Source: an uncultured Fibrobacter sp. (GTDB lineage Bacteria > Fibrobacterota > Fibrobacteria > Fibrobacterales > Fibrobacteraceae). From it: DNA of 64,000 nt. The notes under the pieces were generated by a model. It was not told the origin of the DNA and did not search any database. It was given only the letters and a program-made list of their open reading frames with translations. Shown here piece after piece: positions 10,220-18,616 of this stretch. The position numbers and the translations under genes are program-made. The first letter of the stretch is position 1. Each line of letters opens with the position of its first letter. The DNA lies in contig CAMHDS010000003.1 of the NCBI GenBank assembly GCA_946183925.1, positions 1 through 64,000 of the forward strand. The letters run 5' to 3'.

Positions 10220-12376
10220 ATGGATGCCGAAAGCATCTTAAAGGGTCTGAACGGCGACCAGCGCATGGCCGTCTTGCACGACCATAAACAAAACGGAGCC
10301 CTCCTGATTCTTGCAGGGGCGGGCTCGGGAAAAACGTCTGTACTGACCAAGCGGATCCAGTACCGTATTATGAGCGGGGTACAGCCCGAAAGGATTCTGG
10401 CCCTTACCTTCACCGCAAAGGCCGCAGCCGAAATGCGGGAACGGGTGGAGGCCCTTTTCCCGAAGGCTGGGGTGCGGCTCTGCACCTTCCATTCCCTCGC
10501 CCTGTTCATGCTCAAGCAGAAAATTGGCGAGAGCTTCGCCTACGAGATTCTCGGGTTCAACAAGATTCCCACCCCCAAGGAAACGGACCAGCGGGAATTC
10601 TTGCGGGAACTGACACGACTGAAAATTCCCGCCGCCAAGCTGAACCGGGAGGAATTTTTTTCGGATGACCTGCCAAGCTCCATCAAGAAAAAAATTTCGC
10701 CCCTACAGAAAAACGTTATTTTGTCTGGAAACGTAGTTTTCGAAGACCTGATCTACCTCGCCATTAGGCTACTGGAAACCTGCGAAAAGGCAAGAGAGTA
10801 CTTTCAGTCCCTGTGGGCAGAAATCTTGGTGGACGAATACCAGGACATCAACCCCTCCCAATACAGGCTGGTCAAGAACATTCTCGGAAACCGAAACGAC
10901 CTGTTCGTGGTTGGGGACGACGACCAGGCCATCTACGGCTTCCGCGGAGCAGACATCGGGAACATCCGGCGGTTTCAGGCGGACTTCAAGGACAGCACCC
11001 TCATCCGCCTGGAATGGAACTATCGCTCCGTACCGAACGTGCTGCACCTGGCCAACGACATCTTTACGAACAAGCCCGTAACCTTGCGGAAGGTTCTCCG
11101 GGCAGGAAACCCCAAGGGCTCCGGCGGCAACAGGATTTTTACCGAAAACCGCAGGCCCGAAGTCTGGGTGTCGGACAACCCCATCGAAGAAATCGAAAGG
11201 ATAAAGGCCGCCATTCATTCCCTGCGAGAAAACTATGGACTCCATTGGAAAAACTTCGCCATCTTGGTGCGGTACAACCGGCTGCGGCAATATTTCGAAG
11301 AGGCCCTGCGGGAATGCGAGCTGCCCATTGCCGGCGACCCCATGGCAGGCGATGAGGTGCTGGAAGACGGCATCCATATCGAGACGGTGCACGCCTCCAA
11401 GGGCCTCCAGTACGCCGTAGTCTTTTACGCAGGCCTTGCCGAAGGGTTCACGCCGGGCAAGTGCGAAGGCAACCGCAAGCAGCGCAAGGCCCAAATGGAC
11501 GAAGAAAGGCGGCTGTATTACGTAGGGGTGACCCGTGCCGAATCTTATTTGGTTTTGCTATATTGCAAGCAGAGGTATTGGAAAGGGAAACTGCTGAAAC
11601 TGAAACCTTCCAGGTTCCTGCCCCGCTACCCCAAGCAATCCCGATGGACTATGCCTGTTATCTTGTTTAGAATATACGTGGTGATTGTAGTGCTTGGCTA
11701 TATGCTTGTGCATATCCTTGCGCTGCCCTTTATCTTGGTTGCCTACGGAAAAAATTTCAACACCTGGCTCGAAGGAAAAATCCAGAAGTTCTCCCGATTC
11801 TGCATGAAGGTGCTGCGGGTGGACCTGGAAATAAAAGACCAGGCGATACTTTCCAAGGTGGACTGGAGCCGCCCCGTGTTTGTCATGGGGAACCACAATT
11901 CTTACGCCGACATTCCCGTGATGTTTTTGGCTATAGAACGAATCGTTGGGTTCATCGCCAAGGCTTCGCTCAGGTTCATTCCCTTCCTGAATTTCTGGAT
12001 GCACAAGATCGGCTGCATTTTCATCAACCGTAAAAAGGGTGGCGGCGGAGCGCTGATTCGTGACGCCATGGCATCTGGTCGTGCACCACGTCTCTGTCTG
12101 TTTCCCGAAGGCACCCGCGGAAAAAGCGAAGCCCTCTCGCCTTTCAAGAGCGGCGGCTTCAGGCTTGCGCTAGAGTCACACGCTATAGTGCTCCCTGTGG
12201 TTATCCGCGGCACTTCTGCCGTGTGGGAACGCCGCAAGAATACCGACCGCTGCAAAGTAACGGTCCAAATTCTTGAACCCATCGACGCAGGCGAAATTGA
12301 AAAACGCCAGGGCGACAACGACCCGAGAAAAGAACTGATGCCTCTGGTCCACTCCCGCATGGAGGCCGCCCTGTGA
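10220..12376 (+). CDS. fusion: UvrD/Rep-like SF1 helicase (2B region missing) + PlsC-type 1-acylglycerol-3-phosphate acyltransferase
   Basis: Helicase motifs LAGAGSGKTS, VDEYQDINPSQ, GDDDQAIYGFRGAD, VHASKGLQYAVVF, DEERRLYYVGVTRAE; then TM helix and acyltransferase motifs NHNSYAD, FPEGTRGK, in one uninterrupted 718-aa ORF. Confidence 0.9.
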   Translation: MDAESILKGLNGDQRMAVLHDHKQNGALLILAGAGSGKTSVLTKRIQYRIMSGVQPERILALTFTAKAAAEMRERVEALFPKAGVRLCTFHSLALFMLKQKIGESFAYEILGFNKIPTPKETDQREFLRELTRLKIPAAKLNREEFFSDDLPSSIKKKISPLQKNVILSGNVVFEDLIYLAIRLLETCEKAREYFQSLWAEILVDEYQDINPSQYRLVKNILGNRNDLFVVGDDDQAIYGFRGADIGNIRRFQADFKDSTLIRLEWNYRSVPNVLHLANDIFTNKPVTLRKVLRAGNPKGSGGNRIFTENRRPEVWVSDNPIEEIERIKAAIHSLRENYGLHWKNFAILVRYNRLRQYFEEALRECELPIAGDPMAGDEVLEDGIHIETVHASKGLQYAVVFYAGLAEGFTPGKCEGNRKQRKAQMDEERRLYYVGVTRAESYLVLLYCKQRYWKGKLLKLKPSRFLPRYPKQSRWTMPVILFRIYVVIVVLGYMLVHILALPFILVAYGKNFNTWLEGKIQKFSRFCMKVLRVDLEIKDQAILSKVDWSRPVFVMGNHNSYADIPVMFLAIERIVGFIAKASLRFIPFLNFWMHKIGCIFINRKKGGGGALIRDAMASGRAPRLCLFPEGTRGKSEALSPFKSGGFRLALESHAIVLPVVIRGTSAVWERRKNTDRCKVTVQILEPIDAGEIEKRQGDNDPRKELMPLVHSRMEAAL

Positions 12377-13182
12377 TAGGCGTCTTCGATTCTGGATTTG
12401 GCGGGCTCACTATCCTGCAAGACCTGCGGCGCTCACTGCCCGAGCACGATTTCTTGTACCTGGGCGACAACGCTCGCGCGCCCTACGGGAGCAGGAGTTT
12501 TGAGACCATCTTCCGCTACACCCTCCAGTGCGTGCGGGAACTTTTCAGCCGGGGCTGTCCCCTAGTGATTCTCGCCTGCAATACAGCATCGGCACGTGCA
12601 CTCCGGAGCATCCAGCAGCAGGTGTTGCCTGTAGAGTTTCCGGACAAGCGGGTGTTGGGCATCATCAGGCCCACCACCGAAGAAATCGGCAAGTTCAGCC
12701 GCACTGGGCACATCGGCATCTTCGCTACCGCAGGTACGGTATCGTCCAACAGCTACCAGATAGAAATCAGCCATTTCTTTCCGGAACTGAAGGTCACCCA
12801 GCACGCCTGCCCCATGTGGGTCCCCCTGGTAGAAAATGGCGAGATGGGCACGGAGGGCTCCCGCTTTTTTGTCAAGAAAGATGTAGAAGCGCTGCTCCAG
12901 AAAGACCCCGAAATAGACACCGTCCTTTTGGCCTGCACCCATTACCCCCTGCTGGAAAAGGAAATCCGGGAGGCGCTCCCCGCAGGAGTGAACCTGGTCA
13001 TCCAGGGCAAAATCGTGGCGGACAAGACCTTGGATTACCTGAACCGCCACCCCGAGATGGACGCCAGGCTTTCACGGTCCGGCAAGACCCGCTTTTTGAC
13101 CACGGATACCGCCAAATTCTTCGAAAAAGGGGCTAATCTGTTCGGAATGAAGGATATTTCGGCAGAGGCCCTCACTCTCTAG
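12373..13182 (+). CDS. murI: glutamate racemase
   Basis: MIGVFDSGFGGLTILQDLRRSLPEHDFLYLGDNARAPYG; ILACNTASA; LLACTHYPLL; GTG start overlapping upstream stop. Confidence 0.93.
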   Translation: MIGVFDSGFGGLTILQDLRRSLPEHDFLYLGDNARAPYGSRSFETIFRYTLQCVRELFSRGCPLVILACNTASARALRSIQQQVLPVEFPDKRVLGIIRPTTEEIGKFSRTGHIGIFATAGTVSSNSYQIEISHFFPELKVTQHACPMWVPLVENGEMGTEGSRFFVKKDVEALLQKDPEIDTVLLACTHYPLLEKEIREALPAGVNLVIQGKIVADKTLDYLNRHPEMDARLSRSGKTRFLTTDTAKFFEKGANLFGMKDISAEALTL

Positions 13183-13273
13183 CAGTGATTTTTGTATTTT
13201 GGAAACGTAAATAACGAACCTTTTTAGGTCCGCTGGTTTTTTTATTATGTATCACTTTTTTAGGGGTTGAATA

Positions 13274-13912
13274 ATGCCTAAGACACAAATCAATCTTGAA
13301 GGTTGGCAGGACTACCGTGGCAACGCCGCCGGCAGCCTGCTCTATGTGGAGACCAGTCACCAGTCCGAAATGCCCGTCCGCGACCAGCTCAACGAAAACG
13401 GCAAGGGCTTCTTTTACGAACCCAACTACGAGACCAGCACCTACGGTCTCATGAGTTGCTGCAACGTGAAAAATATCAACGCCATCGTCCGCGCCAAGAG
13501 CCGCTACATTCTGTTCGGCACCCGCTACGAAGGCCTCAGCGATTCCGAAATGCGCAACAAGTACCTGATTATGGGTTACATGCGCATCGACAAGGTGAAG
13601 GATGTTCGCACCCGCCATATCCAGCGCTACATGGCCAACCCCGAAATGCAGGAACCGGAATGCATGCAGATGGAACACAACTGGGCTGTCTATGGTCCCA
13701 TGCGTTTCGTCTCTATGGACGATTCCTTCGTGGTCACCGACGAAATCCTCAAGGAATGGGGATATAAGGGTCACGCCAGCCGCCAGCTCAAGGCCGTGTT
13801 CAACAAGGAACACCTGGAAAAGATTCTCTCCCACCTGGATTCCAAGCCCGACATGATCGACGAATACATCGCCACGGTAGATGAATTCAAGGAAGCCCTG
13901 GAAGAAGGCTAA
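13274..13912 (+). CDS. conserved hypothetical protein
   Basis: Complete ORF with codon bias of real genes and a downstream terminator. Confidence 0.7.
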   Translation: MPKTQINLEGWQDYRGNAAGSLLYVETSHQSEMPVRDQLNENGKGFFYEPNYETSTYGLMSCCNVKNINAIVRAKSRYILFGTRYEGLSDSEMRNKYLIMGYMRIDKVKDVRTRHIQRYMANPEMQEPECMQMEHNWAVYGPMRFVSMDDSFVVTDEILKEWGYKGHASRQLKAVFNKEHLEKILSHLDSKPDMIDEYIATVDEFKEALEEG

Positions 13913-13939
13913 TCCAAGCTTTTTCTTTTGGATAATCAA

Positions 13940-13966
13940 GGCCCGCTTTCGCGGGTCTTTTTTTGA
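13940..13966 (+). terminator. rho-independent terminator
   Basis: GCCCGCTTTCGCGGGTCTTTTTTT. Confidence 0.85.
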
Positions 13967-14018
13967 CCGCTCGGGCTAGATTTTGGAGAACTAGTTCAGG
14001 GCTGGCCCTCGTTTCGCT

Positions 14019-15050
14019 TTACGCCAAGGAGTATTTCTGGCTGCGGCCGCCCTTCTCGTCGGATTTCAAGATGCCCTTGGCGATGAGTTTCTGGATAGTG
14101 CGGAGAGCCGTGTCGTGGCTCTGGTCGATAATTGCCGCCAGTTCTTTGGCGGTAAAACTTGCAGGAAGCGTTCCTGCAAACAGGGCGATAAAGAGCTTCT
14201 GGTCCTTTTCGTCGAAAGCCTCGCCGGCATGGCGATTGTAAAAGGCCGTCTTGCGCTGTTCCTTGAGAATGCGCTCCCGAGTGCTCGACATGGCAGCCTG
14301 CAAGGTTTCGATAAACCAGAGAATCCATTCCGTCAAATCGCCGTTTCCGCGCTGAGATGCATTGAGAATCTTGAAATACTCTTCGCGACGCTCCAGAAAG
14401 GCCTGATTCAAGGAGAACTGGCAGCGAGTAGTCTGCTCGCTGCGGGCTAGAGCCACGATGGTAAGAATCCTTGCCAGGCGGCCGTTGGCATCGGCGAAAG
14501 GCCTGAGGGTCGCAAACCAGAAATGGGCCACTGCCGCCTTGATGACGCCATCCATGCTGGAACTTTCCATCCATTGGATGTAGCGTTCCACCTCTTGCTC
14601 CAGACGTTCTGGATTGGGCCCTTCGAAATCCAGCTGAAGCTCACCCTGGCAGTATTGGACCGCACTGGGTGCAGCGCGAAAACTGGCCACCTTGTTCTGC
14701 CCCATAGAAGCGTGCCAAGCGAATAGACGTTCCTGAGTCAACGGGTTAAACGCCTTGGTGATGGCGGCAAGATAAATGCGTACCGCAGGGTCTGCCGACT
14801 GGGCAGAGCCTCCCTGAACAAGAGCCACTTGCTGCTCCACAAATGCCTTGTCCAGATGGATTCCGTCGATGGCGGAATTGGAGCAAATATCCTGAATCAA
14901 TAGCTCCTGCTCCAAATCCTGGAACCCGCAGGTCTCCATGGCGCCAATGAGCCTACCCTCTTGCAAGCGGGTTTCGCCAAGAGCATTCAGGACCTTCCGA
15001 GAATCGAACCGAAAGTGTGTCCAATCGGGATACTGATGGATATAGAGCAT
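14019..15050 (-). CDS. Fic family protein (DUF4172 type) with degenerate catalytic motif
   Basis: MLYIHQYPDWTHFRFD N-terminal DUF4172-like; HFWFATLRPFADANGRLAR replaces canonical HPFxDGNGR. Confidence 0.85.
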   Translation of the reverse strand: MLYIHQYPDWTHFRFDSRKVLNALGETRLQEGRLIGAMETCGFQDLEQELLIQDICSNSAIDGIHLDKAFVEQQVALVQGGSAQSADPAVRIYLAAITKAFNPLTQERLFAWHASMGQNKVASFRAAPSAVQYCQGELQLDFEGPNPERLEQEVERYIQWMESSSMDGVIKAAVAHFWFATLRPFADANGRLARILTIVALARSEQTTRCQFSLNQAFLERREEYFKILNASQRGNGDLTEWILWFIETLQAAMSSTRERILKEQRKTAFYNRHAGEAFDEKDQKLFIALFAGTLPASFTAKELAAIIDQSHDTALRTIQKLIAKGILKSDEKGGRSQKYSLA

Positions 15051-15328
15051 ACCTATCCGTAATATACTTTATTTCTTGTGGTTTTTCTTTTAAAATTTCA
15101 CAATTTCCACATCGGCAGGAAGCCTGTTCTCAGAATGTAGCTTCCAATCACAAATAACTCCCGATACAACTTCAGTAGATTTCATAGACGAAAAATTAAA
15201 AATTACTGCATAACCAAGCAATGCGACCGGATTGGTCGAAGCGTTTACCTGTGAGTCCACTTATACGATTCCCACTATACCGAAACGCCTAGAAAAAAGT
15301 GTAATTTTTTCTCTAAAAAAGAGGGAAA

Positions 15329-17272
15329 ATGAAAAATCCAGTTCTCAAGTTTGCAATTCTCGGTTGTGGGCATATTGCCACCAAGATGGCGGCAGCCGTC
15401 AAGACTCTCGAAAAACGCGGCATGGGCGTGGAATGCTACGCGGTGGCGTCGCGCTCACTTGACAAGGCGAAAAAGTTTGCCGACGAATATGGCTTTGGGC
15501 GCGCCTACGGCAGCTACGAAGAATTGGCCCAGGACCCTGCGGTAGATTTGATCTACATCGCGACTCCCCATTCCGAGCATTACAACAACATCCTGCTTTG
15601 CCTGGAACATGGCAAGAACCTGCTGGTGGAAAAGGCATTTACCGCCAATGCCCTAATGGCCTCCGAAGTGGTCGCCTTAGCCGAAGAAAAGGGCGTGTTC
15701 CTGTGCGAGGCCATGTGGACACGATTCTTGCCTGCGGTGCAGATGGTCAAGGATTGGATTCTGGCCGGGAAGATTGGCAAGGTGGAAAGCGTGGAAGCAG
15801 ATTTTTCCATGCCGCTCTCGCATATCGAGCGGTTGCAAAAGCCGGAGCTTGCAGGCGGCGCGCTGCTTGACCTGGGCATTTACAGCCTCACGTTCGCAGA
15901 CATTTTCTTGACGGACGCGAAAATTTGCAAGGAGATCCCCGCCGCCGCGGGGATGACATCAGGTAGAGACTGTGTCGCAAATCATGTTGTGCAGACGAAG
16001 ACCAAGTGCGTTAAATTCCACACGTGTGTGGATGCCACGGACTGGATTGACCTGGTATATGCAGGTGGCCAGGTGGCACATCTCAAGACCTCGATGGTGG
16101 CGCCCCTCAAGAACGAAGGCGTCATCTACGGAACAGCGGGATTTATCCGGGTGCAAAACCTCAACGACATGGAAGAAATCCAGCTGTTCGATGTGGCCGG
16201 AAATCTGGTAGAGTCCGTAAGGCCGCCCCGCATCGAGAACTGCTACGAATACGAGGTGCTAGGCTGCAAGGCAGCCCTCGAGAAAGGCCTCAAGGAATGC
16301 CCCGAGATGCCCCACAGCAAGACCATGCAGATGATGACGCAGATGGACAACCTCCGCGCCGCATGGGGAGTGAGCTACCCCTTCGAACTCAGCCCGGGCG
16401 AAGTCTGGGACCGCAGCGGAGACAAGTCCTTCCTGGAAATTTTCGATATCGAGACCGGCGAATCAAAACTCCTCAAGAAATTCGACAAGGTCATCGAAGC
16501 ACCCAACTGGAGCGCCGACGGCAAGTTCCTCACCTATAACAGCGAAGGCCGCATCTATAAAATCGAAATCGAAAACGGTGCCATTACCGAAGTGCCGAGC
16601 CACTTTGTCGATAACTGCAATAACGACCACGTGCTCTCTCCCGACGGTTTAGGACTTTTCGTGAGCCACCACACCAAGGAAGACGGCCTTTCCCGCATCT
16701 ACAAGATTTTCTTTGACGGACGCACGCCGGAACTGGTGACGCCCCTTGCTCCCAGCTACCTCCACGGCGTTACCGCCGACGGCAAGATGCTCGCCTACTG
16801 CGCCGAACGTAACGGAGAATATGACATTTACACCATTCCCACTTCCGGCGGAAACGAAACGCAGCTTACGACGGCTTTCGGCCTGAACGACGGACCGGAA
16901 TACAACTGCGACGGAGAATACATCTGGTTCAATTCTGTTCGCAGCGGTCGCATGCAGGCGTGGCGCATGAGGTCCGACGGCTCCGAACAGACGCAGATGA
17001 CGCAAGACGCCCATTGGAACACATGGTTCCCGCACATTTCGCCCGACCGCACGAAAGTCGTGATGCTGGCCTACCACGAACGGGACGTGCGCCCCGGCGA
17101 ACACGTGCCCAACAAAAACGTAGAAATCCGCCTGATGACGGGCAGCGATAAGACCGGCTGGAGCGAACCCCGCACGATTCTAAAGCTGTTCGGCGGCCAG
17201 GGAACCATCAACGTGAACTCCTGGGCCCCCGACAGCAAAAAATTTGCCTACGTGCGCTACGAAAAGAAATAA
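15329..17272 (+). CDS. fusion: Gfo/Idh/MocA oxidoreductase + TolB-like (PD40) beta-propeller
   Basis: N-terminal FAILGCGHIATKMA Rossmann motif and EKAFTANA; from about residue 365 FLEIFDIETGESKLLKKFDKVIEAPNWSADGKFLTYNS propeller repeats. Confidence 0.85.
   Translation: MKNPVLKFAILGCGHIATKMAAAVKTLEKRGMGVECYAVASRSLDKAKKFADEYGFGRAYGSYEELAQDPAVDLIYIATPHSEHYNNILLCLEHGKNLLVEKAFTANALMASEVVALAEEKGVFLCEAMWTRFLPAVQMVKDWILAGKIGKVESVEADFSMPLSHIERLQKPELAGGALLDLGIYSLTFADIFLTDAKICKEIPAAAGMTSGRDCVANHVVQTKTKCVKFHTCVDATDWIDLVYAGGQVAHLKTSMVAPLKNEGVIYGTAGFIRVQNLNDMEEIQLFDVAGNLVESVRPPRIENCYEYEVLGCKAALEKGLKECPEMPHSKTMQMMTQMDNLRAAWGVSYPFELSPGEVWDRSGDKSFLEIFDIETGESKLLKKFDKVIEAPNWSADGKFLTYNSEGRIYKIEIENGAITEVPSHFVDNCNNDHVLSPDGLGLFVSHHTKEDGLSRIYKIFFDGRTPELVTPLAPSYLHGVTADGKMLAYCAERNGEYDIYTIPTSGGNETQLTTAFGLNDGPEYNCDGEYIWFNSVRSGRMQAWRMRSDGSEQTQMTQDAHWNTWFPHISPDRTKVVMLAYHERDVRPGEHVPNKNVEIRLMTGSDKTGWSEPRTILKLFGGQGTINVNSWAPDSKKFAYVRYEKK
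15933..15958. repeat. palindromic repeat GATCCCCGCCGCCGCGGGGATGACA inside a coding sequence
   Basis: Matches intergenic repeat at 57810 (GATCCCCGACCATGTCGGGGATGACA); translated EIPAAAGMT. Confidence 0.7.
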
Positions 17273-17281
17273 CATCAAAAG

Positions 17282-17312
17282 AAAAAACTACTTCCTCACG
17301 GAAGTAGTTTTT
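17282..17312. terminator. bidirectional terminator AAAAAACTACTTCC-TCAC-GGAAGTAGTTTTTT
   Basis: Hairpin between convergent genes. Confidence 0.85.
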
Positions 17313-17329
17313 TAATATCCTCTGATCAC

Positions 17330-18463
17330 TTATTTCTTTTTCACCTTGCAGGCCGTATAGCTGTCCGGGTTCTTGGCCAAGAAGCCTCTGACCATCTCTC
17401 CGGAGGCGGTGAACTCTATGGACTCCGGAGTTGAGCCCGGAGTAAATGCCGCCGTGCCCTCCTTCTTGTTGCTCGCAGACCAGTTGGCCGAAGACAACTT
17501 GTTGGCATCCATCCAGTCTTGCCACGTCTGATTCTTGGCTTCACCAATCGCTCCATCGCCACTAGACTCAGCCGTACCCCACTCGCTTACGAAAACCGAA
17601 AGCCCCGCCTTCATTGCCTTGTCCGCATTACCCATTTCTCCATTTCCATGCGTCATGGCGTAATAATGGAAAGTGTAAGCCACATTGTGCTTGGGGTCTT
17701 CCACTTCTTTTCCAATAGCGGAATTAGGCGTTTGGTCCCAATAGGGATTACCAACTAAAATCAGGTTATCAGAGTGCTGGCGAATGACAGGAATAACCTC
17801 ATTAGCATATGTCCTAACCGCATCCCAGGACAAAAAACCGCCGCCAAAGTTGGGTAAAGAGCAATTCCCAGACCCATTCTTTAGGCAAGCCGGCTCATTG
17901 AATATTTCAAAAATGACATTGTCGTACCCACCATAGGTTTCCGCCATCTCGCCAAAGAACTGCTTGGCCGCTTCCAATTGGTCAACCGCCGTATGGGAAT
18001 GCCAGTCGATAATCACGTAGATGTCATTCTTGACAGCCGCCATTACCGATTCCTTAATCATTTTACGCTGGGCATCGGGATCCTTCATGAAACCACCAAC
18101 GCCCCAGTTTTCTTCAGTTCCAATGGCAAGGCGGATGATTTCAATCTTCATATCCCTGACCATGGCATCAATTGCCGCTTCGTTGTAAAAATCGGCACCC
18201 ACACCAGCAACGCTCCAGAACATGCTCATGCCACGAACTTGAACTTCCTTGCCAGCAGCTATACCATTGCAAGAGCCATAGATACGCCCAACCCCATCTA
18301 CCTGACCCGCCAAAAGCTCGCCATACTGGCTTACCGGCCCGACCCTTTCAGCAAGCGAGATATCGGTCTCTTTCTGACTAACTTCTGTAATATTTTCGCC
18401 ATCGCATCCCAAAAGCAGGAATGCACCAAGGGATATTGCGCCAATTAGCTGAGAAATCCTCAT
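17330..18463 (-). CDS. GH5 family endoglucanase, lipoprotein
   Basis: IIDWHSH, VIFEIFNEP (acid/base), FVSEWGT (nucleophile); lipobox LLGC. Confidence 0.92.
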   Translation of the reverse strand: MRISQLIGAISLGAFLLLGCDGENITEVSQKETDISLAERVGPVSQYGELLAGQVDGVGRIYGSCNGIAAGKEVQVRGMSMFWSVAGVGADFYNEAAIDAMVRDMKIEIIRLAIGTEENWGVGGFMKDPDAQRKMIKESVMAAVKNDIYVIIDWHSHTAVDQLEAAKQFFGEMAETYGGYDNVIFEIFNEPACLKNGSGNCSLPNFGGGFLSWDAVRTYANEVIPVIRQHSDNLILVGNPYWDQTPNSAIGKEVEDPKHNVAYTFHYYAMTHGNGEMGNADKAMKAGLSVFVSEWGTAESSGDGAIGEAKNQTWQDWMDANKLSSANWSASNKKEGTAAFTPGSTPESIEFTASGEMVRGFLAKNPDSYTACKVKKK

Positions 18464-18616
18464 ATTTTACTCCATTTGTGAGCTGCTTTATGTAAAGTTA
18501 AACTTTTTCGAAAACGAAGACAAATCTGTCCAATCCTTTTCTGTTTACGGGCGTCTACAAAAAAAATGCATTTTTCTGAACCGCTTTTCGTTCCATTTAT
18601 CTATGTTTATGGTACT

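Noticed and set aside
13172-13939. 255-aa minus-strand ORF
   Set aside because: Antisense to the 13274-13912 CDS; His/Val/Gly-rich shadow translation
18566-18616. N-terminal extension of the 18566 ORF
   Set aside because: Signal peptide and start context support Met at 18617
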